Source: Pichia kudriavzevii (taxonomy: Eukaryota > Ascomycota > Pichiomycetes > Pichiales > Pichiaceae). From it: DNA of 64,000 nucleotides. This document shows, in pieces, positions 40,277 through 49,653 of this stretch. A program made the position numbers and the translations under genes. The notes under the pieces are model-generated. The model worked only from the letters and a program-made list of their open reading frames with translations, was not told where the DNA came from and made no database searches. Position 1 is the stretch's first letter, and every line of letters starts with the position of its first letter. The DNA lies in assembly GCF_003054445.1 (NCBI RefSeq), contig NC_042507.1, positions 2,232,001-2,296,000 on the forward strand, read 5' to 3'.

Positions 40277-42688
40277 TCAGGAAAATTGAGCATAAACTTC
40301 CTTGGCACTAGCGCCACTTCCCCAAGAGGAACATTTCATCATGCGCCACAAATGCGAATCTCTTTCATTGTCCCGCTCGGAGACAGATGTTTGCTGTTTA
40401 AATGTCAAAAGAGTGTTTTCAATTTTTTGGTCTTGCAGCAAGTCGTTACTATCAAATTCTTTAGCAGAAAAAATTGGAACAGTAGGAAGAGTTTGAGTAC
40501 ACTCTCCACATGGTGTTCTTTTGAAATTGTATGGCAATTGCAGTTTGCAAGTGTCCTCGAAAATATTGCCCAAACCGAAAACTTTATCTAGTTCAGATAG
40601 CAATGGAATATCTTTTCTTCCAAGAAGAACTTTGAGCAGAACATCGCTTTTCTTCAAACACTCAAACACAGACTCCCTAGTAGGCACAAGTATACCTTGT
40701 ATTTCGTCAAGATTGTTACTGTTACAATTATTTTTAAGTTTTTCCGGTTGAGCCATCAGAGCTCGAATTTTATCGATAACGTTTGTTCTAATGTTTTCTC
40801 CATCTGCAATCACATTCCCAAACTCTGATAACATTATCACTCTATTGTTGTGTAAGAATACTTGAGGCAGCATCAATAGGTGCCCTCTTTTTCCAAACAA
40901 AGTAGAAAAGGTATTTTCTTCACCTCTTTCTTGGGTGTGGATAGTAGAGTCAAGACAGAATTTTATCTTGGTCACTTTTTCTAGTACCTTATCCAACTGA
41001 TTTGAAAGTTCCTTCATGTAAGTTGAATTGAAACTGGGATAGAAAAGGTTGGTACCGTCACTACATGAAATCAATGAAGTGTCACTTTTCTCTCGAAAAA
41101 ATTGCTCAAGCTTCAGTAAGTACAAAACTACCGTAATGTGATATCCACCGCCCAATAAAATACAGTAAAGCAACTGTTTAATTATGATAGGATTGTGTAC
41201 GTGATCAATTGGATTGGTAGACAAACCATTGACCAACTCGGTGCTCACTTTCTCTAGCAAAAACCGATCAGGAATGCTCACGGAGGAACTTTCGGGATCT
41301 TTTTTATTCAAGGGAACGTTCTTAGAGTGATACGTCAATATTAGTTCCATATAGTAGGTGCAATACTCATAACTCATGTTCATTCTAATGGATTGAAATA
41401 AGGGGATGATAGCAACAAAAGGTTTATAGAGAATCTTGAGATTTCTTTCCATTCCTCTGCCTGAAGATGTAATGGTTTCTTGTTCTCGTTGAAGCAATGT
41501 CCAACATGTCAAGTAGTACTTAAAGGCGAGAATCAAAACCTTGACACTCACTGCCGCTAATGAATTTGCATCTTTTTTATTTGCATTGTAGATGTACTCT
41601 CTTCTCTCGTCTAACCTACTAGAAATTCCTGCGGGCTTTTTACCGATTGAGAAGCATAAAATTCGAAAAGAATTTGATGTAAGTTTCCTTAAATGAACCA
41701 TAAGTAGAGTATTATTTGATTCATCCACATTCCAAACTTTCTTCAAAAGGCTTATCAACTTACATTCCTGGTAGACTTTTAAGTACTGAAAATACTCACT
41801 AGTATTGTTGAATATAGATGCTTTAGTTATGATTTCAGACCACGTTAAGCTATCGCCAAATAGAGGGTCTTCAAACCTTTGCAAATTTTTATTCAATATT
41901 GTGTCAATAAATGTGTATGACAAAAGTTTCCTATGCAATAGAGAAAATTGGCACTTAAAAAGAAAGGAAAAGACTAGATTTAAAGATCGCTCAAAATCAT
42001 CATAACTTTTAGTAACTATTGTTGAAAGAACTATTGTACTAACTCTGTTGTATTCTTGCCAAGACCGTGCTAAAGAAGAAGCAAATTGAGACTGACCGAC
42101 TGACTCTGTTTGCGTTTGTTTCAAGAGAAATTCAATGACACTCATCTTCGATTCAAAAAGCTCAAAATTTGAGAACATATTTTCATTCATAACCTCTGTT
42201 TCTACTCTTTTCTCTTTTAAAAGGGAGTCCTTCTCTGATAAGCATAACTTAAAAAACTCTGGATTTTTTATATTAAGCTTTGTCATCAGATTGACGCACA
42301 TATCGTAGCATTCAATTGCCCAGCCACGATTACCTAATTCTTTGAAAACGTTTGCTAGATTGTACAAATATAAGGGAGAGTTCAAGTTGTCACACATTTT
42401 AAGTCCCGCTAAAACATACAAAATGCCTCTAGTTCTTCTATTGAGATTGATAAATGTAATGCCCTTTTCAAGCAACATAAAGCTTGATTGATTTCTATAG
42501 TTGTTGTTACCAAAGCGTCTCAAAAGTAGGAGGTTACTTAGGTAAGACTCTTTCCAGTCTTGAATATCCTTCAAGTTTTTAACCTGTGTAGCCATGAACA
42601 ATTTTGAACACATATTGTCCCGGTTCTCTTGAAGAGTTGTAGCACTAGTAGCCTTTTCAACTAAATATTTAGAAGATTGTGCTACCAT
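40277..42688 (-). CDS. Unrecognised 803-residue helical protein
   Basis: From ATG 42688. I do not recognise the family. The N-terminal quarter looks like tetratricopeptide-type helical hairpins (LYVLAGLKMC, LYLYNLANVFKELGNRGWAIECYDMCVNLM), followed by long amphipathic helices, and the C-terminus ends with a Trp/Cys/Ser-rich motif (HLWRMMKCSSWGSGASAKE). No signal peptide or membrane segment is evident. Base composition and codon use match its neighbours and the ORF is uninterrupted, so it is a real gene. It is divergent from RAD9 across 174 bp. A scaffold or complex subunit is plausible but not shown. Confidence 0.8.
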   Translation of the reverse strand: MVAQSSKYLVEKATSATTLQENRDNMCSKLFMATQVKNLKDIQDWKESYLSNLLLLRRFGNNNYRNQSSFMLLEKGITFINLNRRTRGILYVLAGLKMCDNLNSPLYLYNLANVFKELGNRGWAIECYDMCVNLMTKLNIKNPEFFKLCLSEKDSLLKEKRVETEVMNENMFSNFELFESKMSVIEFLLKQTQTESVGQSQFASSLARSWQEYNRVSTIVLSTIVTKSYDDFERSLNLVFSFLFKCQFSLLHRKLLSYTFIDTILNKNLQRFEDPLFGDSLTWSEIITKASIFNNTSEYFQYLKVYQECKLISLLKKVWNVDESNNTLLMVHLRKLTSNSFRILCFSIGKKPAGISSRLDERREYIYNANKKDANSLAAVSVKVLILAFKYYLTCWTLLQREQETITSSGRGMERNLKILYKPFVAIIPLFQSIRMNMSYEYCTYYMELILTYHSKNVPLNKKDPESSSVSIPDRFLLEKVSTELVNGLSTNPIDHVHNPIIIKQLLYCILLGGGYHITVVLYLLKLEQFFREKSDTSLISCSDGTNLFYPSFNSTYMKELSNQLDKVLEKVTKIKFCLDSTIHTQERGEENTFSTLFGKRGHLLMLPQVFLHNNRVIMLSEFGNVIADGENIRTNVIDKIRALMAQPEKLKNNCNSNNLDEIQGILVPTRESVFECLKKSDVLLKVLLGRKDIPLLSELDKVFGLGNIFEDTCKLQLPYNFKRTPCGECTQTLPTVPIFSAKEFDSNDLLQDQKIENTLLTFKQQTSVSERDNERDSHLWRMMKCSSWGSGASAKEVYAQFS

Positions 42689-42862
42689 TTTTGCTAGGGG
42701 TTTGTGGTAATGTACGCGAGGCAACAATAAACGATCGTTAGTTGTGTATTAAAAAAAAGGAGCTTCGTTTTCTTCGCATTTGATCAATCGATAAACCGAA
42801 TAGAGCTCGATATTTAGGAGAACAACTACAAGACCCAAAATAGTGTCAGTAGCTTCTTCTTG

Positions 42863-45800
42863 ATGGATGATAAGGGAAAGAAAGATATAAATGGAAACAA
42901 CGATGGATTAAGACTTCATTCCAACAAAGTAGAAAAAATCACTTTCGCAAGAAAGGATTCATCGTGTACCTTTGGAAACTTTACGTCACAAAAATACTCA
43001 AGAAATAATACTGGAAACTTAGATGGGGATATGGAAGAACAACCATCTACCAATAATGTCGAGATGGATGATACTGGGTTTGAGCTAAAATTAGATGGTG
43101 GTTCGCCAATGCTAAAAGGGTTTGTAGATCCATTTGACGTGTCTCCTGAATCAAAACAACAGTTGAACACAGCAAAATACAAAACCTTTTCCTCTCCTTC
43201 TCATTCTGATAAAAGAGCTATATTAGATGGAACACTGAACCCTAATTTTTTAGAAGCTGATACTAGCACCTTAAATGCCGCATCTGAATTTCGTGCATTA
43301 AAGGAAAACCAGAGTAAAGGCGCAATATTGGACTATCAAGATGCTGAAGAAAGTGAATTTGGAATAACCATCAATGCCAAAAAACTTGACAAAGAAGAAA
43401 TTATTTACGATAATTCAGAAATAGATGATTCAAGCATAAAGCTAAATTTGAATCCCTCACCCACGAGGCAATATGATCAGCTGCAAATGCAGGAATCCAA
43501 CGTTGCAACCCAAGTCGATGGCAACATTCATGAAGCAGCTAACACTTTTTTTCGGGAACAAAGATGCCGAAAATTGAGTGGGGGTAGTGAAGGCAATGGA
43601 TTTTGTCTGATGAATGAAGCTGCAAAGGAATATTCGCAATATGGCCTGAATCATTTCACGGAGGAGAAGATGACCCAGGATATTCTGGAAGAGACAGATC
43701 GGAACGTTGATACAAGGGGGAACATAAGTGATGCTATGTACCTGTCATTGGACAAGAATATAAGCAGTACCTTATCCCGAGAGGGAAGCAAAAATGAAAA
43801 TACTAATCTGTTATCTTCTAGCGCCAATGGTCAGCCAAACTCCCAAATTGACACAAGTCCAGTTATGGGAAGTCCAACTAAACACACAAGTACGACTCAG
43901 GTTATTTCAGAAAGTGATAATGAGGATTACCAACAACAAGCCGATATTCCCCATTATCATGGGTTGAAGGAGACACAGCTAGTGGACAATTTCTCCCAAT
44001 CCTTAGTTATTGAAGATGATGAGATGAATCGTTCAAGTAATAAATACGATTATGATGATGCTAAAGATGAGGATGATGATGAAACTATTAAGACGGGGAG
44101 GAAGCTACTACAAACATTCAAGATAATTGAGTCCCAATCGCAATCTCAATCTCAATCGCAATCGCAATCTCAATCGCAATCGCAATCTCAATTACAATCT
44201 TCAAATAAGATGTTTGATCAAAGTCAGGCAGTTACGCAGACTCGAGATATTTTACAGGGGCCACCAGAAACACAGAAAATATCATCTCAAGCCTCGGACT
44301 CTAGTGAACATTCGCAGAATAAATACGTAGAAGAAGTTCAACCAAACACCGAAATGGCCAGAATCGATGATGCGCATTTAAGGAGCAGTTTGAGCAACAC
44401 TAAATCTATTGAGCGGAAAGAAACATCGATTGACCAAGTGTCTTCCCCAATCAAAATTGACCCTAGAACCAACAATAACGAGAATCTGGATGATGATGGA
44501 ATAAACAAAACCAATAATGAGACCGAGGTTCCAAACACTAGCGCAGTATCTATTGAAAAAATTGGCCTAGATATGAAAGTCACATATGCTAGTGAAAAGG
44601 TGTCCGACCTTACCTCCACACCCTTAAATGTGAGATGCAAAGATTTCGGTGTGAGACACTTGGAAAACAGAAGGCCAACGATGTCAGAGAAGTTGCAAAA
44701 TGTGCTAGATGAATGCCAAATTAGTGAAAATGGAGAGTATCTTAGTGATGGAGATGTGATTAATAATGATAGTTATCTAATTCTCAAAAATAAGATTCAT
44801 CGAGAATTTGATATTGAGGACATTTGTGGAAATAGTTCTGTTTTTATAGTTGATAACAACTATAGAATTACTGGGAATCTTGTTGGAATCGGGGATAAAG
44901 GTGGTTTTCTCTTTAGAACAAAAGGTGCGGAAGTTGAAATTGACAATACTAAGTTATTTGCACCTATATGTTTTTGTGTTGGAGATCCCGTCAAGTACAT
45001 CTATGATCGGAGATCAAATTATACAGTTTGTGGGTTGATCAGGGCGAAAACTGATGAAAAAAATGATGATTTGGTGAAAACGTTAGACAACTTTAATAGA
45101 CTACTAATTAGGAAAAATAAGAGAAAGGGCGATGTTGATGGTGTACACGAAGAAGTTGAAGTTTCTCTCTCGGATATTTATCTCTCTACGACAATGGCAA
45201 GTCATTACGGATACAAATACTTTCATGATGAAGTCAAATTTAAGAAATTTATTGATTATCAAGTTAAAAGGCTAAGTCCGAATCCCAATGATACGTTATT
45301 AAACCTAATACAGATAGATGTGAATTCAAAGCCAGGTAGCTTTATTGATAGGGTTAAAAAGGGGCCATTCTCAAAATGTTTGTTTGTTATTACAGGGCTT
45401 AATAGAAAATCTCGTCCATGCTCAAGTGGAACAGGTACATCGAAAAATAATACACCAAGACATCAAAGAGATAAGGATGAAACTGCAATGCTAATTGATT
45501 TTATAGAGCTAAATGGTGGTTCAGTTTTGCAAGATTCGGGATTTCAAAGCATCATCAAATTCAAATGTAAAGGGTCTTATGTCAGAAAGGTCAATGGTGT
45601 CCATGCTTCACCGAGGAAGGCAAAGATAGCAACGGAGATGCAAGAAGAAATGGACAGTATTAGGCAAAAAGAATACGTGGGATTTATGCAGTTTGATGCT
45701 ACACGTGATGAAGGTGATTACTACCATGTTAAGTTTACAAATTGTTCAATGTCTATGAAAGAAGATATTGCGAATTATCAATTTGCCTGTGTTTTATCAA

Positions 45801-46504
45801 ACAAACATGTTAGAACTCTCAAATATATTGAAGCCTTGTGTTTGAAATGGCCTATTTTACATATTGATTTTATTAAGAGAGCAATGAGAGATGAGAAAAT
45901 ATTACGAAATTGGAGACAAGAGTGGACGAAATATCTCTTAATATCAGGCGAGAGTGCATTGTTAAATTGTGCCATTGGGCTGGATATCTTTCAGTTTTAT
46001 GATAACTTCAACAATAGGTATAGATTACGAGACCAACTACACCTGAACCAGTTATTCGGAGGTAAGAAGGTTTTAGTCATAAAGGAGTCTACTGAAAAGT
46101 TCAGATCGAGGCTTCATGGAAGACGCAAACGGAATGCGAAACGCCGTAGAGTTGATGAGGAAGGGGACTATCATGATGTAGAGGGGGGCGACAGCGATAC
46201 GGAATCGGAAGACAATAGTGTTGTTGATGAAACGTGCAAGCACCCTCTGGAAGGCGGTGGCCTTGACGGTCCTCCGGACATGGAGACACTACTCTGGATA
46301 TTCCATTCACTGGGGTTCCATGACGCAATAGTTGTTAAAGAGCAAGGTCGTTTAAGATGCGCCATGGAGCAAATTTCAAAGGAGGATTACGTTTATGTCA
46401 AGTACGGTAGGGACCTCGATGTCTATCGGAGTATTCTTGGTGGAGAACAAGTTGTGAACTGGGAGTGGTTAGTGCAGTGCATCATCACCCACCAAGTTGT
46501 GTAG
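42863..46504 (+). CDS. RAD9: DNA-damage checkpoint adaptor Rad9 (53BP1/Crb2 type)
   Basis: The first ATG (42863) gives 1213 residues (S. cerevisiae 1309). The N-terminal half is disordered, rich in S/T-Q and T-P sites, with ten consecutive Ser-Gln pairs (residues 424-443). A Tudor-like module lies at about 650-740 (DICGNSSVFIVDNNYRITG, FRTKGAEVEI), which in this family reads methylated H3K79. C-terminal tandem BRCT repeats run from about 836 (CLFVITGLNRKS, WPILHIDFIKRA) to the end (VNWEWLVQCI). Rad9 is phosphorylated by Mec1/Tel1 and recruits Rad53. Architecture is decisive even though the sequence is divergent. Confidence 0.9.
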   Translation: MDDKGKKDINGNNDGLRLHSNKVEKITFARKDSSCTFGNFTSQKYSRNNTGNLDGDMEEQPSTNNVEMDDTGFELKLDGGSPMLKGFVDPFDVSPESKQQLNTAKYKTFSSPSHSDKRAILDGTLNPNFLEADTSTLNAASEFRALKENQSKGAILDYQDAEESEFGITINAKKLDKEEIIYDNSEIDDSSIKLNLNPSPTRQYDQLQMQESNVATQVDGNIHEAANTFFREQRCRKLSGGSEGNGFCLMNEAAKEYSQYGLNHFTEEKMTQDILEETDRNVDTRGNISDAMYLSLDKNISSTLSREGSKNENTNLLSSSANGQPNSQIDTSPVMGSPTKHTSTTQVISESDNEDYQQQADIPHYHGLKETQLVDNFSQSLVIEDDEMNRSSNKYDYDDAKDEDDDETIKTGRKLLQTFKIIESQSQSQSQSQSQSQSQSQSQLQSSNKMFDQSQAVTQTRDILQGPPETQKISSQASDSSEHSQNKYVEEVQPNTEMARIDDAHLRSSLSNTKSIERKETSIDQVSSPIKIDPRTNNNENLDDDGINKTNNETEVPNTSAVSIEKIGLDMKVTYASEKVSDLTSTPLNVRCKDFGVRHLENRRPTMSEKLQNVLDECQISENGEYLSDGDVINNDSYLILKNKIHREFDIEDICGNSSVFIVDNNYRITGNLVGIGDKGGFLFRTKGAEVEIDNTKLFAPICFCVGDPVKYIYDRRSNYTVCGLIRAKTDEKNDDLVKTLDNFNRLLIRKNKRKGDVDGVHEEVEVSLSDIYLSTTMASHYGYKYFHDEVKFKKFIDYQVKRLSPNPNDTLLNLIQIDVNSKPGSFIDRVKKGPFSKCLFVITGLNRKSRPCSSGTGTSKNNTPRHQRDKDETAMLIDFIELNGGSVLQDSGFQSIIKFKCKGSYVRKVNGVHASPRKAKIATEMQEEMDSIRQKEYVGFMQFDATRDEGDYYHVKFTNCSMSMKEDIANYQFACVLSNKHVRTLKYIEALCLKWPILHIDFIKRAMRDEKILRNWRQEWTKYLLISGESALLNCAIGLDIFQFYDNFNNRYRLRDQLHLNQLFGGKKVLVIKESTEKFRSRLHGRRKRNAKRRRVDEEGDYHDVEGGDSDTESEDNSVVDETCKHPLEGGGLDGPPDMETLLWIFHSLGFHDAIVVKEQGRLRCAMEQISKEDYVYVKYGRDLDVYRSILGGEQVVNWEWLVQCIITHQVV
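44132..44191 (+). repeat. Hexanucleotide microsatellite TC(G/T)CAA x10 in RAD9
   Basis: Ten tandem 6-bp units, each coding Ser-Gln (serine codons TCC, TCG or TCT with invariant CAA). They form a dense potential Mec1/Tel1 phosphorylation cluster, and the copy number could change by slippage without shifting the frame. Confidence 0.95.
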
Positions 46505-47279
46505 TCTACACCTCAGTGTATGTATGGGATGTATATTACTACAATGAAAGAGTCAATCTTCAACCTGAGGAGCTGTCGCTAGCACTTGCCTTTAAAGAGA
46601 GTCGGCTATTTCCCCATTGAGAAGGAATGTATGAGATGAGAATAGCGTCGTGTGGCGCATGCCTGTTTTAGTTTTCTATTTTTTTTTTTTCATTTCTTCT
46701 TGCTGGTCTCACAGTGACAACGAAAAGACACAGCGCTGTGCCGGCACGTGACCATGCGCCACGGGCCGAGTAGGTCAATTGAGAGGGTTGTATTTGATAA
46801 GAGAGGAGAGGAGAGGAGGGGAGGGGGCTCTCGTTTTTCACTAGTAGTGGCTCTCTGGCCACGTTTGAGAAGGGTGTAGGTCTATAGACATGTCCTTGCT
46901 CCGTCCAACACTGGCTAAATGGGGGTCTTAACACTCGGTGAACTGCGAACCATGTTGCGTAAAGACGATAATATACAAACGTACAATCCAACATGTCGAT
47001 TTCCCCATTGGGACCCGCTAACAGCGAAGGGGAAGTGATGAGGGCAGGAAACGAAAATGGGCGCGCAAGGAGGAAAAGTGGAGAGCTGGAGCGGTTGAGG
47101 AAAAAAAAAGGTGCAAACAGTATAGTGTTTCTTTCATGAATGGTAGTTATTGGAGTTTATTATCAACTCTCTAGTAAGCCACATATACAAGACAAACACA
47201 AGACATACCCGGACAAACATTAGATAGCCATACCTAGGTACACGCACCTTGCTCGACAAACACTCTTATTACTTAAAAT
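46505..47279. promoter_or_regulatory. RAD9-STP intergenic region with CACGTGAC and purine tract
   Basis: A 775-bp gap between tandem genes. CACGTGAC is at 46745-46752, and a GA-rich polypurine tract (GAGAGGA units then G runs) is at about 46799-46828. The last 120 bp before the STP start contain ACAAACAC-type repeats. No gene is credible; ORFs on the minus strand here are low quality. Confidence 0.45.
46745..46752 (+). promoter_or_regulatory. CACGTGAC (Cbf1-type E-box)
   Basis: An exact CACGTGAC, about 530 bp upstream of the STP-type factor, identical over eight bases to the box in the MRPL28 promoter. The effect is unknown. Confidence 0.3.
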
Positions 47280-49043
47280 ATGGACAGTACGCACAGTGTA
47301 TCATTAGCAGTGGCCGCAAAGCTCATGACTTGCTGTTATATACTAATAACTCCGTTGACCTACATTGTGTCGACCCTCTTTCAATCGTCTGTTTTACTCT
47401 TTGGCGGGTTCAAGAGAAGCGGTGGCGCCGTCAAGTTGCACGCCGATGAGGATACGCTGTTCCCCTACCCAGGGAAAATAACTCCTCATGAGAAGTCAAG
47501 GAACCAGAATGCCACACCGTGTGGTACCAGTGTCTCCTCGGCGTATATTCCACGGAAGAATGAACAAGGAGAACTCGAGTTCAAGCTGGCCAATAAGGAC
47601 AACGGTAACTCCAGTGAAGATGACACTTATCCAACCTCAACGCCCGAGACCAAATACGATTATAAAGTTGGGAAGGAGGATCCAGATGTTAGCAACCCTA
47701 AAAATGGGTTTATTTCGCTATCGCCAGTATCTTCTATAAGGTCGGAAGGCTCTGGAATTGTTAGTGATCAGCATTCCAATGAAGTCACGGACTCTCAAGA
47801 CGATAATAATCTACAGGATCCAGAAGATATTGAAGGCACTGAAAATGGTGCAGATTCAGAGAGGGTCCACCAATGTCCAGAATGCGACTCCAAGTTTAGA
47901 ATCAGGGGTTACTTGACTCGTCATATGAAGAAACATTCTAAATCAAAGGCATATCGTTGCCCATTTCATGGGTTATATGGTGAATCAAAATGTCACCAAA
48001 CTGGTGAGTTTTCTAGACGTGATACTTTTAAAACGCATTTAAAGGCTAGGCATTTTAAATATCCACCGGGTATTAAATGCAAGAAAAGAACGGGAATGAT
48101 GGGCTGGTGTGGAATCTGCGGTGAGAAATTCTTGAATAATGAAATATGGGTGGAGCGACATATAGAAACAGGCCTCTGTCCTGGTTTACCGGAAGATTAT
48201 ATCAAAACTTTAAAACCAGGTAAAAAGAAAACGGGTAAACATTCCAAGTTTTTGGATGTTGATTACCTGAGCGAAAACACCCCTCTGGCAACCTCTCAAT
48301 CTCCCTCTTTTATTCCTATGGTGACTGAGTTCTCAAGCTTCCCTCATTATGAAAACCTTAGCCAACTGAATAATCTGAATAATCTTGGCAACATACCATT
48401 TCAAACTAGGTATCTACAAAGCCCTTCAAGTGTTGATTCTTCACCGCCGTCCTTGAATAACTCCAAGCCTAACATAGCAAACCAGCGTTGTTTGACCATC
48501 CCGACACCGTGTGACTCAACCCAACCAACAAGGTCGTTATCTCCCGATACTCCTGTAAATGTGACTCCTTCCAATGTCGATCTGGAAACTTTGACGTTGC
48601 TACAGAAGCAACAAGAATTGATCCAAATAATTAATTCCTTAAAGCAGAAACAGTTGGAAAGCGAAATGATGCGCCAGCAGCAACATCAGCAACAGCAGCA
48701 ACAGCAGCAACAGCAGACAGGATTACAAGAAACAATTGTACAACAAAACTCTACTAATTTTCCTCTAAAGGGAGATTTCTCTGGACTCAACGAATTTTTA
48801 AAGAGCTTTTCGGCTGAAAATGTACACAAGCAGAAAAGGCAGGATATGAAACAGTTTGTCTTCCAACATATGCAATACAAGAAAGGCAATGAAGCAACAC
48901 CAGGGGGAGCGACCGTGTCGAACCAGAGCGCTTACACGAATATAGCAAAGCCGATGGTGACGCCCTTCCATAAAGTTCCTGAAAGGGACCATTACCAAGA
49001 GCTGATGGACAACGATTTTCCTTCGCTTGACGAAGGCTTCTAA
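47280..49043 (+). CDS. STP2: C2H2 zinc-finger factor of the Stp1/Stp2 (SPS amino-acid sensing) family
   Basis: 587 residues from ATG 47280. The first finger, about 198-220 (CPECDSKFRIRGYLTRHMKKH), and its continuation (CPFHG, GEFSRRDTFKTHLKARH, CGICGEKF...H) match Stp1/Stp2 closely, including the atypical second finger. Residues about 11-45 form a hydrophobic/amphipathic stretch resembling region I, which keeps the latent factor out of the nucleus; Stp1/2 are activated by Ssy5 cleavage when Ssy1 senses amino acids, inducing permeases. A poly-Gln run (CAG/CAA) lies at about 48676-48717. The orthologue may be a single STP1/STP2 ancestor. Confidence 0.88.
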   Translation: MDSTHSVSLAVAAKLMTCCYILITPLTYIVSTLFQSSVLLFGGFKRSGGAVKLHADEDTLFPYPGKITPHEKSRNQNATPCGTSVSSAYIPRKNEQGELEFKLANKDNGNSSEDDTYPTSTPETKYDYKVGKEDPDVSNPKNGFISLSPVSSIRSEGSGIVSDQHSNEVTDSQDDNNLQDPEDIEGTENGADSERVHQCPECDSKFRIRGYLTRHMKKHSKSKAYRCPFHGLYGESKCHQTGEFSRRDTFKTHLKARHFKYPPGIKCKKRTGMMGWCGICGEKFLNNEIWVERHIETGLCPGLPEDYIKTLKPGKKKTGKHSKFLDVDYLSENTPLATSQSPSFIPMVTEFSSFPHYENLSQLNNLNNLGNIPFQTRYLQSPSSVDSSPPSLNNSKPNIANQRCLTIPTPCDSTQPTRSLSPDTPVNVTPSNVDLETLTLLQKQQELIQIINSLKQKQLESEMMRQQQHQQQQQQQQQQTGLQETIVQQNSTNFPLKGDFSGLNEFLKSFSAENVHKQKRQDMKQFVFQHMQYKKGNEATPGGATVSNQSAYTNIAKPMVTPFHKVPERDHYQELMDNDFPSLDEGF

Positions 49044-49653
49044 ACGTTGATAGCTATATATCATAGTTTGGTTTACTCTTACATGGTGCTACCTTTTCTT
49101 AATTGCTTAGTTTCTTAATTTCTTAATTTCTCTCTTTATCTTTTTCTTTGTTTTGTTTACTTGCTCTTTCACTTTCTTATATTTTCGTTGTTACTTTGGA
49201 AACCTTTATAAACTGTACTCTATTTACTTTTGACAGTGTCGTTCAGCTTAAGCTTCGCATCAACCAATTCACACTCAATTTCAATGTTTTTCTCCCTCAA
49301 AAAATTTCGTGGGTTGCTTTTTTCCGCAGATTGATTCACTCAATTATGCCCTTTCTTACTGTTGTTTTTTTTTGGTAGTGCCGTCAATTTTTATATGCAG
49401 CATACCTTTTCCCTTCTCCACAGGAGTTATAAACGTCTCTGCCGTTCTTGTTTCCACATTTGTTCCTACAACACAACAGATCGTATTTGGTCTCCTATCT
49501 TCTTAGTATACTAACGAAAGGGTTTCTCAACTATTGCTTGGCTTATTTAGACATCATTGCCAGTGTCTTGTATTTTTCGTTGTTTGTTTCATTTTACATT
49601 TGTGCCAATTACTGCAAAAAATCTATTTGAGAAGGGGTAAAATTTTGTATACG
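49044..49653. promoter_or_regulatory. STP to yapsin-like intergenic region
   Basis: A 610-bp pyrimidine-rich gap between tandem genes, including TTCTTAATTTC repeats at about 49097-49130. Several short ORFs here are Phe/Leu-rich T-tract artefacts. The frame of the next gene is open from 49534 but has no ATG before 49654. Confidence 0.4.

Noticed and set aside
10200-46504. RAD24, MSH6 and RAD9 as a DNA-repair gene cluster
   Set aside because: They are separated by many unrelated genes with their own promoters; proximity within 36 kb is most simply coincidence.
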